A stretch of 64,000 nucleotides of DNA from contig NZ_JAGINM010000025.1 of assembly GCF_017876095.1 (NCBI RefSeq), positions 1 to 64,000 on the forward strand, read 5' to 3'. The notes below the pieces were generated by a model, which worked only from the letters and a program-made list of their open reading frames with translations, did no database searches and was not told the DNA's origin. A program made the position numbers and the translations under genes. Every line of letters begins with the position of its first letter. Within the stretch, counting starts at the first letter, position 1. Of this stretch, positions 35,427-43,867 are shown piece after piece. The DNA comes from Azospirillum agricola. GTDB lineage: Bacteria > Pseudomonadota > Alphaproteobacteria > Azospirillales > Azospirillaceae.

Positions 35427-37310
35427 TCACTTGGCGCTGGACACCTTCACGTCGGCCAGCTTGAACACCCAGAAGGACCCGCCCTGGGTCACGCGGGTGG
35501 TCAGGTCGGCGAGGTCGCCGCCCCACAGCGGGACGGCGCCGCCGTAGCCGGTGGTGATGCCGACATACTGCACCCCGTCCTGCTCCCAGGTGACCGGGGA
35601 GGAGATGATGCCCGAGCCGGTCTGGAACTTCCAAAGCTCCTCGCCCGTCTTGGCGTTGAACGCCTTGACGTAGCCGTCGCCGGTGCCGGTGAAGACCAGG
35701 TTGCCGGCGGTCGCCAGCGTGCCGGACCACAGCGGCAGCTCCTCCTTGTGCTCCCAGGCGATCTTGCCGGTCTTGGGATCGAGCGCCCGCAGCGTGCCGA
35801 CATGGTCGTCGAACAGCTTGTGGATGCGGAAGCCCATGCCGAGATAGGCCGAGCCGGGGTTGTAGCCGACATGCTCGGTCCAGTAGTCCTCCTTCCAGTG
35901 GTTGGCGGCGATGTAGAACAGGCCGGTGTCCTCGCTGTAGGACATCGGGTTCCAGTTCTTGCCGCCGAGGAAGGGCGGGGAGACCTCGACCGACTTGCCG
36001 CGCTTCTCGTCGCCCACGGGCAGCGGCGGACGCTGGCCCTCGTTCTCGATGGGGCGGCCGGTCTTCAGGTCGATGCCCTTGGCCCAGGTGATGCCGTCGA
36101 CGAAGGGATAGGCCGCCAGCACGCTGTTCGGCTTGTTCGCCTCGCCGCCGGCGTTGGCCAGCTTGTTGCGGTCGGTGACGTAGAAGAAGCCGTTGCGGTC
36201 GGCGTGCGCCGTCGCCTTGACCGTCTTGCCCGACGAGTCGGTGAAGTCGAACAGCACCAGCTCGTTGTTGCCGGAGAAGTCCCAGGCGTCGTTCGGCGTG
36301 TGCTGGTAGAAGCCCTTCAGCTCGCCGGTGGTCGGATCGACGTAGGCCTGGCCCGAGGTGTAGAGGCTGTCGCCCGGCCAGCGTGCCCAGCCGTTCCACG
36401 GCGCCGGGTTGCCGGTGCCGATGACGATGGTGTTGGTCTCGACGTCGAAGGTGGCGCTCTGCCAGGGGGCGCCGCCGCCGTGGCTCCACGCCTCGACCAG
36501 CTTGCCGTCCTTGTCGCGCGGCCAGGACGGGGCTTCCTTGTTGCCGGTGACGGTGCTGTCCTTGCCGTTCAGCCGGCCCATGTGCCCCTCGACCATGGGG
36601 CGCATCCAAATCTCCTCGCCGGTGTCAGGATCGCGGGCGTAGAGCCGCCCGACGACGCCGAACTCGTCGCCCGAGGAGCCATGGATCAGCAGCATCTTGC
36701 CGGTCTTCTGGTCCTTCACGATGGTCGGCGCGCCGGTCATCGTGTAGCCGACCTTGTGGTCGGCGAACTTCTGCTTCCACACCACCTTGCCGGTGTTCTT
36801 GTTCAGCGCGACGATCGAGGCGTCGAGCGTGCCGAGGAACACCTTGTCGCCGTAGATGGCGGCGCCGCGGTTCACCACGTCGCAGCAGGGGCGGATATCG
36901 TCGGGCAGGCGGTGGGCGTAGGACCACAGCCGCTTGCCGGTCTTGGCGTCGAGCGCGAACATGCGCGAGTAGGAGGCGGTGACGTAGATCACCCCGTCAT
37001 GCACCAGCGCCTGCGTCTCCTGCCCGCGCTGCTTCTCGTCGCCGAAGGAGAAGGACCAGGCCGGCACCAGGCGCGAGACGCTGGAGGTGTCGATCTGCTT
37101 CAGGGTGCTGAAACGCTTGCCTTCCACGCCCATGCCGTACATCAGCACGTCGTGGTTGGTCTTGCCGTCCTTGGCGATGTCGTCCCAGGTGACGTCGGCG
37201 GCCGAGGCCGGCGCGGCGGTCAGGGCGGTGCCGAGCAGACCGGCGACGATGGCGGCCACACTGGCGCCGAGCGTGAGGCGAGAGCGCGCCTTATGGGACC
37301 AAGCTGTCAT
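35427..37310 (-). CDS. PQQ-dependent methanol/ethanol dehydrogenase (ExaA/PedE type)
   Basis: A 627-residue periplasmic quinoprotein with a signal peptide (cleavage near ASAA, residue 38). The eight-bladed propeller W-motifs (for example LDAKTGKRLWSY, LNKNTGKVVWKQ, FNAKTGEELWKF) are clear. The vicinal disulfide Cys-Cys is in IRPCCDVV. The active-site segment is NDAWDFSGNN: Asp followed two places later by Ser, as in calcium enzymes such as PedE, whereas lanthanide enzymes (XoxF, PedH) have a second Asp there. It oxidises alcohols to aldehydes and passes electrons to cytochrome c. No cytochrome c gene is adjacent. Confidence 0.92.
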   Translation of the reverse strand: MTAWSHKARSRLTLGASVAAIVAGLLGTALTAAPASAADVTWDDIAKDGKTNHDVLMYGMGVEGKRFSTLKQIDTSSVSRLVPAWSFSFGDEKQRGQETQALVHDGVIYVTASYSRMFALDAKTGKRLWSYAHRLPDDIRPCCDVVNRGAAIYGDKVFLGTLDASIVALNKNTGKVVWKQKFADHKVGYTMTGAPTIVKDQKTGKMLLIHGSSGDEFGVVGRLYARDPDTGEEIWMRPMVEGHMGRLNGKDSTVTGNKEAPSWPRDKDGKLVEAWSHGGGAPWQSATFDVETNTIVIGTGNPAPWNGWARWPGDSLYTSGQAYVDPTTGELKGFYQHTPNDAWDFSGNNELVLFDFTDSSGKTVKATAHADRNGFFYVTDRNKLANAGGEANKPNSVLAAYPFVDGITWAKGIDLKTGRPIENEGQRPPLPVGDEKRGKSVEVSPPFLGGKNWNPMSYSEDTGLFYIAANHWKEDYWTEHVGYNPGSAYLGMGFRIHKLFDDHVGTLRALDPKTGKIAWEHKEELPLWSGTLATAGNLVFTGTGDGYVKAFNAKTGEELWKFQTGSGIISSPVTWEQDGVQYVGITTGYGGAVPLWGGDLADLTTRVTQGGSFWVFKLADVKVSSAK

Positions 37311-37798
37311 GCGTTTCCCCCGAATGTTTGGCCCTTGGGGATTCGGGCGATCCGAATCCGGGTGGCCGGACTTTGAGCAGAATGGGCAATCGGACTTTCG
37401 GCGGAGCGGCCGGCGCCGGCCCGCGGCCGTCCATCGCCATCCGGCCGGAAGACGGGAGTGCGATGCCTCCCGGCCGGGAATGACGGAACGCGCGAAAGGG
37501 CGCCGCTTCCAAGAAAAAGCCCTGATCCGGCAAGATCCGCCTGAGACCGGCGAAAGCAGACCCCCGCACGGATCGGCCTTCGTCGTCTTGCCGTGTCCTA
37601 TTGTTTCTCCGAAAGCCGGGGCGGCGACAATGGGACGTTGGACGGATGATGAATTCCCCCAACAAATAGGATGACTTCCTGTCGTGATCCGGGAAAATAT
37701 CCTGCCCGCGGGAGCTTGATCGAAGGGCTCATGGCCGGACGGCCGGCGCGGTTGCTACCCTTCCGCACAGCCGCAATCCCTGCCAGCGAGGGCTTCCG
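37311..37798. other. Regulatory region between PQQ dehydrogenase and LuxR-type regulator
   Basis: A 488-base divergent gap without a recognised gene. It contains an imperfect long-range inverted repeat, TCCTATTGTT at 37596-37605 and AACAAATAGGA at 37661-37671, and locally lower GC. The 9-mer ACAAATAGG in the second arm recurs at 40680 before the universal stress gene. These are candidate activator sites; no consensus promoter was identified. Confidence 0.4.
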
Positions 37799-38431
37799 AT
37801 GACCGCGACCATCCTGCTGGTGGACGACCACCCCATCATCCGCGCCGGCTGCCGGCGGCTGTTCGGCGACGCCGGTCTGGGACGGGTCGTCGAGGCGGAG
37901 GATGCCGGCGGCGCGCTGGCGCTGTGGCGGTCGGAGCGGCCGGACATCGTCGTGCTCGACCCCGACCTTCCCGGTCCGGACGGCGGCATGGGGGTGATGA
38001 GGGCCATGCTGGCGGAAAACGCGGCGGCGCGCGTCCTGGTCTTCGGCGGGCGCGGGGATCCGGCGGTCGCGGCCGGCGCGCTGAAGGCGGGGGCGAAGGG
38101 CTACGTCGCCAAGAACAGCGCCCTGGACACCCTGCTGTCGGCGGTCGGTCAGGTTCTGGCCGGCGGCATCCACCTCGACCACGCGCTGGCGCGCGACCTC
38201 GCCTTGATGAGCCTGTCGCCACCGCCCGACCCGCTGGCCCCGCTGACCCTGCGGGAGCGCGAGATTCTCGGTCTGCTCGGCCGCGGGCTGACGGCGGCGG
38301 CGATCGCCGACTCGCTGGGAATCAGCCGGAAGACGGTCGCCAACGCCTGCACGCAGATCAAGGACAAGCTGGGAGCCGACGGCCCGCGCGCCCTGGTCCG
38401 CATCGCCATCGACGCCGGGCTCGCGGGGTAG
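37799..38431 (+). CDS. NarL/LuxR-family response regulator
   Basis: A 210-residue response regulator. The receiver domain begins ILLVDDHPIIRAG, has the phosphorylated Asp in DIVVLDPDLPGPDGG (about residue 53) and the conserved Lys in GAKGYVAKNS. The LuxR helix-turn-helix is LTLREREILGLLGRGLTAAA to SLGISRKTVANACTQIKDKL. It is divergent from the PQQ alcohol dehydrogenase; regulators of this kind (AgmR/ExaE) control quinoprotein ethanol oxidation in Pseudomonas, so a similar role is likely. No cognate kinase is adjacent. Confidence 0.87.
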   Translation: MTATILLVDDHPIIRAGCRRLFGDAGLGRVVEAEDAGGALALWRSERPDIVVLDPDLPGPDGGMGVMRAMLAENAAARVLVFGGRGDPAVAAGALKAGAKGYVAKNSALDTLLSAVGQVLAGGIHLDHALARDLALMSLSPPPDPLAPLTLREREILGLLGRGLTAAAIADSLGISRKTVANACTQIKDKLGADGPRALVRIAIDAGLAG

Positions 38432-38532
38432 GGCGCCGCCCGGCCGACACGCCCGGTCAATGACGGACCTGGAGCCCCTTGAGATAACCGCCATCCGTCC
38501 CGGTCAGGAGGTGGAAGGGGCGTTCCCGCGCG

Positions 38533-40278
38533 TCAGCGCGGCGCCTGCCAGGGAAGCTCGCCGCCGACCAGCTTGCCGGCCTCCTCGGGCGGCAGCGGCC
38601 GGGCGAAGTGGTAGCCCTGGCCGTAGTCGCAGGCCAGCGCCCGCAGCAGGTTGGCGTCGGCGCTGGTCTCGATGCCCTCGGCGATGACGTCGAAGCCGAG
38701 CAGGCGCGCCAGATCCATGATGATGCGGACGATGGCGCGGTTCTCCTCCGACTGGTGCATGGCCGAGACGAAGGAACGGTCCACCTTCAGGCTGTCGATC
38801 GGCAGCTTGTGCAGGTAGGAGAGCGAGGAATAGCCGGTGCCGAAATCGTCGATCGACAGCTTGATGCCGAGCGCCCGCAGATCCTGGAGCAGGCGGATCG
38901 ACTGCTCCGCCTTGTCCATCACCGCGCTTTCGGTCAGCTCCAGCTTCAGCCAGGACGGCTCGACCCCGGTCTCGCGCAGCACCTCGCGCACCACCTCGAC
39001 GAAGTTCGGGTCGGAGAGCTGGCGGGTCGACAGGTTGACGCTCATGAACAGCGGCGCCGACCCCGGCTCGCGGTGGTCCTGCCAGAGAGCGATCTGCCGG
39101 CAGGCCTCGCGCAGCACCCAGGTGCCGAGCGACACCACGAGGCCGGTGCTCTCGGCGATGGGGATGAAGACGCCGGGCGGGATGTTGCCGCGCTCCGGGT
39201 GGTTCCAGCGGACCAGCGCCTCGAAGCCGGCCAGGCCCCCCGTCACCATCTCGACGATCGGCTGGTAGGCGACCCACAGGTCGGTGCCGCGCTGGAGCGC
39301 GCCGCGCAGGTCGTTCTCCATCCGCACCTGCTCGACCACATGGGCGTGCATGGCCGGGTCGAACCAGCTCTGGCGGCCGCCGCCCTGCTCGCGGGCGCGG
39401 CCGGTGGCGATCTCGGCGTCGCGCAGCACGTCCTCGGGCCGCTCGTGGCTGGGCATCGCCACGGCGACGCCGATGCTGGCCGACAGGAACACCGTGCCGC
39501 CGGAGCTGGAGCGCGCCGAGCGCACGACGCCCGACAGCTCGTCGAGCGAGCGTTCGACCACCGGCCGGTCGCAGGGCCCGGCGACCAGCAGCGCGAAGGC
39601 GTGGTCGCTGACGCGCGCGATCAGGTCGAAGGCGGCCCCGTGCGCGCCCAGCCGGTGGGCGAGATCGTCCAGCAGCTCGTTGGCGAAGGCCTGGCCCAGG
39701 CTGGTGCGGATGTCGGCGAAGCGGTCGATGTCCATGATGACGAGCGTGAAGGGCTCGCCCATGTTGCGGTAGTCGGCCATGTGCTTGAGCAGCATCAGGC
39801 GGTTGGCCAGCCCGGTCACCGGGTCGTAGTAGGCGAGGCGGAACAGGTCGTCCTGCACCTGCCGCCGCTCCGTCATGTCCTGGATGATGACGAAATAGCC
39901 GGCGATGGCGCCGTCCGGCGTGCGGTGGGGAGCGTGGACGCGCAGGATGTAGCGCTGCTGCCCGTCGGCCTGGGTCATCCAGCCTTCCGAGCCGGCGACC
40001 TCGCCGTTCAGCGCGCGCTTGACCAGGCTGGTCGTGCTGCGCTGCACCTCCGGCCCGAGCAGGTCGCCGATGGTGGAGCCGAGCGCGCGATCCAGCGTGG
40101 CGCCCATCATCTCCAGATACGCGCGATTGGCGTAGATGTGGCGGCGCTCGCGATCGAGAAGCCCGACCTTGACCGGCATCGCGTCAAGAATCTGGCGCAG
40201 CGTGTCGAGCGCCGGAGCACCGGAGGCGGTCCCGGACAAAGCTTCGACCAGCGCGGAGATGTGGGGGTCCGGATTCAT
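38533..40278 (-). CDS. PAS-GGDEF-EAL protein, degenerate cyclase and intact phosphodiesterase
   Basis: A 581-residue cytosolic signalling protein. A PAS domain (about residues 30-140, ILDAMPVKVGLLDRERRHIY) is followed by a GGDEF domain that has RVSDHAFALL where GGDEF should be, so cyclase activity is unlikely. The EAL domain (about 320-575) keeps EALVRWNHP, ELTES, DDFGTGYSSLSYL and KVDRSFV, the residues for metal and c-di-GMP hydrolysis. It should lower c-di-GMP in response to a PAS-sensed signal. ATG 40278 is chosen over the TTG at 40299. Confidence 0.9.
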   Translation of the reverse strand: MNPDPHISALVEALSGTASGAPALDTLRQILDAMPVKVGLLDRERRHIYANRAYLEMMGATLDRALGSTIGDLLGPEVQRSTTSLVKRALNGEVAGSEGWMTQADGQQRYILRVHAPHRTPDGAIAGYFVIIQDMTERRQVQDDLFRLAYYDPVTGLANRLMLLKHMADYRNMGEPFTLVIMDIDRFADIRTSLGQAFANELLDDLAHRLGAHGAAFDLIARVSDHAFALLVAGPCDRPVVERSLDELSGVVRSARSSSGGTVFLSASIGVAVAMPSHERPEDVLRDAEIATGRAREQGGGRQSWFDPAMHAHVVEQVRMENDLRGALQRGTDLWVAYQPIVEMVTGGLAGFEALVRWNHPERGNIPPGVFIPIAESTGLVVSLGTWVLREACRQIALWQDHREPGSAPLFMSVNLSTRQLSDPNFVEVVREVLRETGVEPSWLKLELTESAVMDKAEQSIRLLQDLRALGIKLSIDDFGTGYSSLSYLHKLPIDSLKVDRSFVSAMHQSEENRAIVRIIMDLARLLGFDVIAEGIETSADANLLRALACDYGQGYHFARPLPPEEAGKLVGGELPWQAPR

Positions 40279-40741
40279 GGCGAGGAAAGAGCGGAGCAAC
40301 CAGCAGGAAATCGTCGCCCAACACTTACGCGATGTGTTGCCTTCGCGTCAAAACCAAAGCCACCGAAACGAGCCTTATCTTTGCCGTTTCCACGAGATCG
40401 GAACCGACAATCAAGCTTCATACTCCAGTATTCACGCAAGCCGGGGTTGCGGCCGGGCAGGGAATCGAATTGTTTTTGCGATTGATCTTGCGTGCCCATG
40501 CGATTGCTCCTGCCGCGACGCCTGAGAAGTATCATTCTTCCACCCGTTACCGGGAAAAAATCCAAGGTTGCTCAATTCGCCAAACCAATCCGTTTTGGGA
40601 GAGTCGCGCGCAACGGGCATGCCTGCGCTTCCCATTCGAACGGTCGCCAGCACCGGCGCTTTCCCCCTATACTGCCAAGACAAATAGGGGCGTTGGCCCG
40701 GCCGGCGCCCCGGATCAACGGCATCAGGGGAGAACGACGCC
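40279..40741. other. Divergent region between the EAL protein and the universal stress protein
   Basis: A 463-base gap with lower GC than its surroundings. It holds an inverted repeat, CCCCTAT (40664-40670) against ATAGGGG (40684-40690), 50 bases before the stress gene, whose right arm overlaps the ACAAATAGG motif also found at 37662. No gene, tRNA or consensus promoter was recognised. Confidence 0.4.
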
Positions 40742-41581
40742 ATGGCTTTCAAGGATCTGCTGGTCGTTGTCGACAGCGGGGCCGCATCCGAGGCCCGCCT
40801 CGATCTGGCCGCCCGGCTGGCGACGCAGACCGACGCCCATCTGACCGCGCTCTACACCTTCACCGACGTGGCGCTTCCCGGCTACATCCAGGCCGAGCTT
40901 CCGGCCGAGCTGCGCGCGAACCGCCGCAAGGCGCTGGACGAGCAGGCCGCCGCCGCCGCCCGCCGCTTCGATGAGGCGATGCGCCGCCACGGCCGGACCG
41001 AGCGGTCGGAATGGGTCGCCATCGAGGGGGATCCGACCGCCGCCGCCGCGCTGCGCGGCCGCTACGCCGACCTGATCATCGTCGGCCAGCCCGACCCGCA
41101 ACACGACCGCGAAACGCCGGTCGCCCAGCCCGCCGACCTGCTGTTCGAAACCGGCCGCCCGCTGCTGGTCGTGCCCTACGCCGGCCGCTTCGCCAGCATC
41201 GGCGAGCGGGTGCTGGTCGGCTGGAACGGCAGCCGCGAGGCCGCCCGCGCCATCGGCGACGCCATGCCGCTGCTGGAGCAGGCCCGCCGGGTGGTGGTGA
41301 TGGCCGCCAATCCGAAGCCCGGCCCGAACGGCCTGGGCGACGAGCCCGGCGCCGACATCGCCCGCCACCTGTCCCGCCACGGCTGCAAGGTCGAGGCGGC
41401 GCACATCAGCACCGACGTGGTCGAGGCCGGCGACACGCTGCTGAACGTCGCGGCGGACGAGAGCTGCGACCTGCTGGTGATGGGCGCCTACGGCCGGTCG
41501 CGCCTGCGCGAGCTGGTGCTGGGCGGGATGACCCGCTTCATGCTCCAGCACATGACCGTGCCCGTGCTGATGAGCCACTGA
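40742..41581 (+). CDS. Universal stress protein, two UspA domains
   Basis: A 279-residue tandem UspA protein. The N-terminal domain starts FKDLLVVVDSGAASEARLDL; the C-terminal domain starts at ERVLVGWNGSREAARAIGDA and keeps the ATP-binding pattern near its end (VMGAYGRSRLRELVLGGMTR). The first domain has lost most of the G-2x-G-9x-G(S/T) motif, so nucleotide binding is probably confined to the second. ATG 40742 is preceded by GGGGAGAA. It stands directly before the iteron array but is not functionally linked to it as far as can be seen. Confidence 0.9.
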   Translation: MAFKDLLVVVDSGAASEARLDLAARLATQTDAHLTALYTFTDVALPGYIQAELPAELRANRRKALDEQAAAAARRFDEAMRRHGRTERSEWVAIEGDPTAAAALRGRYADLIIVGQPDPQHDRETPVAQPADLLFETGRPLLVVPYAGRFASIGERVLVGWNGSREAARAIGDAMPLLEQARRVVVMAANPKPGPNGLGDEPGADIARHLSRHGCKVEAAHISTDVVEAGDTLLNVAADESCDLLVMGAYGRSRLRELVLGGMTRFMLQHMTVPVLMSH

Positions 41582-41861
41582 GGCGCCCGTGGGGTTAAGC
41601 GACCGCTCCCGCCGGAGTCGCCCTGGTGTCGCCCTGGTGTCCCCGGCGAATTGCGCGGAGTCGGCCGTGGGGAGAAGCGACCGGCCCGCTTTTCCCCGTC
41701 CCCCGGCGTGGGGGAAAGCGGCCGGGCCGTGGGGGAAAGCGGCGCGACTCGGGGCTTTCCCCTGGGGAGAAGCGGCGAATCAACTAATAAGAAATCCAAC
41801 TAGCCGCAAATAGCCCGGTCGCCTAACCCCACATTGACTCCCCCGCCGCCGGCTCACCAGG
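41582..41861. other. Putative iteron-type replication origin
   Basis: This 280-base region before repA combines a family of 17-base repeats, a short direct repeat (GTCGCCCTGGT twice, 41618-41640) and an AT-rich stretch at 41777-41815 (about 37 percent GC by my count) containing CAACTAATAAGAAATCC. Repeats plus AT-rich unwinding element plus initiator gene is the architecture of iteron plasmid origins. No DnaA box was recognised with confidence. Confidence 0.7.
41589..41832. repeat. Iteron array upstream of repA
   Basis: Copies of a 17-mer: GTGGGGTTAAGCGACCG (41589-41605), GTGGGGAGAAGCGACCG (41667-41683), GTGGGGGAAAGCGGCCG (41708-41724), GTGGGGGAAAGCGGCGC (41729-41745), CTGGGGAGAAGCGGCGA (41762-41778), and an inverted copy GTGGGGTTAGGCGACCG read on the minus strand (41816-41832). 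A weaker inverted copy is at 41683-41699. Several starts are 21 or 41 bases apart, near multiples of the helical turn. Confidence 0.85.
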
Positions 41862-42809
41862 ATGCCTCAACATTTTGGTGGGGCGGCGATGGGCGACATA
41901 CACAGGCTGGTGATCGAGCATGGCCGCGACCGCGCGAGGGCGCTCGTCCGGCCGGAGGAACGCCCGCTGGTCGACATCGCCGCCGATATCCTGGCGGACG
42001 AGAACCAGCATCTCGGCATCACCTACAGCGGCTTCTGCCTGACCAGCCTGCCGCACAAGAAGCTGGCCGACGACGCCCCCTGGGAAAAGCGCGGCCATCA
42101 GGTGACGCTGCTGGTCGAGCCGGGCCGGCTGAAGGTGAACGGCAAGGTGAAGCTGTTCGGCGTGCCCTACGGCGCCCGCGCCCGCATGATCCTGATCTAT
42201 CTGCAAACCCAGGCGGTGCGCACCGGCCGGCGCGAGGTGGAACTCGGCCGCTCGATGCGCGACTGGCTGACCCGCATGGGGATCAGCGTCGGCGGCGAGA
42301 CCTTCAAGGGTTTCCGCGAACAGTCGCTGCGCATTTCCGCCTGCACGCTGAAGTTCTTCTGGGACGGCGAGAACGCCGACGTCTTCGAGAAGGGCGGCAT
42401 CGTCAAGCGCGGCCTGATCTTCCACGACGATCTCGGCGACCAGCGGCAGGGCACGCTGTGGAACGACGTGGTGCAGCTGGACGAGACCTTCTTCCAGGCG
42501 CTCCAGGACCACCCGGTGCCGCTGCTGGAGGAGGCGGTGCGGCAGTTGAAGGACCGCTCGCTCAGCCTCGACCTCTATGTCTGGCTGGCCTACCGGCTGC
42601 ATTCGCTGCAACGGCCGCAGCCGATCTCCTGGCCGTCGCTCTACGCCCAGTTCGGCGCCGGCTACGACCAGATGAAGCATTTCAAGCCGCGCTTCGTGCA
42701 GGCCCTGCAATACGCGCTGGCCGCCTACCCCGACGCCAAGGTCGAACCGGCCGACGACGGCGTCGTCCTGCACCCCAGCCGCCCGCCGATCGCCCGCCTG
42801 CTGGCCTGA
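41862..42809 (+). CDS. repA: Plasmid-type replication initiator RepA (RepA_C family)
   Basis: A 315-residue protein that matches the plasmid-encoded RepA family of alpha- and other proteobacteria. Recognised blocks are TYSGFCLTSLPHKK, GVPYGARARMILIYLQTQAV, REVELGRSMRDWLTRMGI, REQSLRISACTLKFFW and LDLYVWLAYRLHSLQRP followed by ISWPSLYAQFGAGYD. These proteins bind iterons and start plasmid replication. Iterons stand on both sides of the gene. ATG 41862 is the first start; ATG 41889 is possible. No parA/parB gene lies nearby. The frame is intact, so the protein is probably functional. Confidence 0.85.
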   Translation: MPQHFGGAAMGDIHRLVIEHGRDRARALVRPEERPLVDIAADILADENQHLGITYSGFCLTSLPHKKLADDAPWEKRGHQVTLLVEPGRLKVNGKVKLFGVPYGARARMILIYLQTQAVRTGRREVELGRSMRDWLTRMGISVGGETFKGFREQSLRISACTLKFFWDGENADVFEKGGIVKRGLIFHDDLGDQRQGTLWNDVVQLDETFFQALQDHPVPLLEEAVRQLKDRSLSLDLYVWLAYRLHSLQRPQPISWPSLYAQFGAGYDQMKHFKPRFVQALQYALAAYPDAKVEPADDGVVLHPSRPPIARLLA

Positions 42810-42829
42810 GGCCGGTCCCGGCGGACGCC

Positions 42830-42861
42830 GTGGGGTGAGGCGACCGGTCGCTTAACCCCAC
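42830..42861. repeat. Head-to-head iteron pair downstream of repA
   Basis: A 32-base near-perfect palindrome formed by two iterons that share a central CG: GTGGGGTGAGGCGACCG (42830-42846) and, on the minus strand, GTGGGGTTAAGCGACCG (42845-42861), the second identical to the first upstream iteron. It lies 20 bases after the repA stop and could be a RepA dimer site or terminator. Confidence 0.85.
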
Positions 42862-42886
42862 GCCCTCCCCTCCCGGCCGGGCCCTC

Positions 42887-43369
42887 TCAGCTCGGCCCGG
42901 ACTCCCCGCACCAGGGCTGGCGCCGCTCGCCATGATAGGGGCGGACCAGGCCGGTCTTCAGCAGGGCGTCGGTCAGGTCGGCGCCGCCGGCCACCCGCAC
43001 GCGGGCGCGCACCCGGCCGCCGTACTTGTCGGGCTGCACGTCCAGCAGATGCACCAGCCCGACGCCGACCAGCCCGCGCACCGCCTCGCGCGCGGATTCC
43101 GCCAGCGCCTTCTCCTGCGGGCAGTGGGCGCGCATTTCGGGGGCGTCGACGCCGTCGAGCCGCACCTTGGTTTCCACCGACTGCCCGAGCCAGATGATGG
43201 CGCGGACGGTCAGGGTGTCGCCGTCCACCACCTCGACGACCTCCGCCGGGATCGGGCCAGGCAGCGTGGCGGGCGCACCGCCGGCCGACGACGTCCAAGC
43301 CACGGCCAAGGCGGCGGCCAGCGTGGCGCCCAGCATGGCGGTCGATGTCCAGCGGCGGGGCGCGTGCAT
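42887..43369 (-). CDS. Exported thermonuclease (SNase) family protein
   Basis: A 160-residue staphylococcal-nuclease-like protein with an N-terminal signal or anchor (residues 10-30). The OB-fold motifs are VVDGDTLTVRA, VRLDGVDAPEMR (catalytic Arg and Glu) and GRVRARVRV (second Arg), followed by LLKTGLVRPYH. It should cut nucleic acids in the periplasm or outside, with calcium. Nucleases of this family are often plasmid-borne, which fits its place beside repA. It converges on repA. Confidence 0.88.
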   Translation of the reverse strand: MHAPRRWTSTAMLGATLAAALAVAWTSSAGGAPATLPGPIPAEVVEVVDGDTLTVRAIIWLGQSVETKVRLDGVDAPEMRAHCPQEKALAESAREAVRGLVGVGLVHLLDVQPDKYGGRVRARVRVAGGADLTDALLKTGLVRPYHGERRQPWCGESGPS

Positions 43370-43535
43370 GGGAGGAAGCCTCGGGCCAAGGTACGGAAAG
43401 CGTGTCCTTGGCGCAGAGACTACCGCGCCCGCCCGGCCGGAGCAAGGCGCGTAAGGGCTTTTATTCCTGAATACCTTTGTATTCTATTTGGATTCCGGCC
43501 CGATCCCAGACACAAATCCTATCATCCGGTCCGGA

Positions 43536-43760
43536 TCAGAAGTCCGAGCAGCGCCCCTTGAACTCCCAGTCGCCGTAGCGGGTCGGTTCCGGCCCCTGCG
43601 GGCCGCCGATCTCGCCGGGCTTCTGCTCCGGCCCCGTCAGGGCGGAGGCGTCGGAGGCCGTCCCGGCGGGCGGCGTGGTGGCGTCCGCCTTCGGATCGAC
43701 CGGAAGGGACGTCGGTGCAGCGGGGGCGGCGGCGGGATCGGAGGGGGTCTTGTCGGTCAT
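43536..43760 (-). CDS. DUF1674 / succinate dehydrogenase assembly factor 4-like protein
   Basis: A 74-residue protein whose C-terminus GGPQGPEPTRYGDWEFKGRC followed by SDF is the signature of DUF1674, the bacterial counterpart of SDHAF4. The N-terminal 45 residues are Ala/Pro/Thr-rich and disordered. In eukaryotes SDHAF4 binds the flavinylated succinate dehydrogenase subunit during assembly; the same role is inferred here. ATG 43760 starts MTDKTPSDP. No sdh genes are in the window. Confidence 0.85.
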   Translation of the reverse strand: MTDKTPSDPAAAPAAPTSLPVDPKADATTPPAGTASDASALTGPEQKPGEIGGPQGPEPTRYGDWEFKGRCSDF

Positions 43761-43867
43761 GGCAACCTGCGTGCAACCATCTTGAACGGGGGCTTCGGCC
43801 AAGCCCATATCATCGGCGAGGCGGGGCGGAAAGCCCGCCGGCCCCATCCTGAACCGATGCGACTGCC

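Noticed and set aside
41582..42861. The GC-rich repeats as a CRISPR array
   Set aside because: The units are 17 bases, unevenly spaced and partly inverted, and no cas gene is present; iterons explain them.
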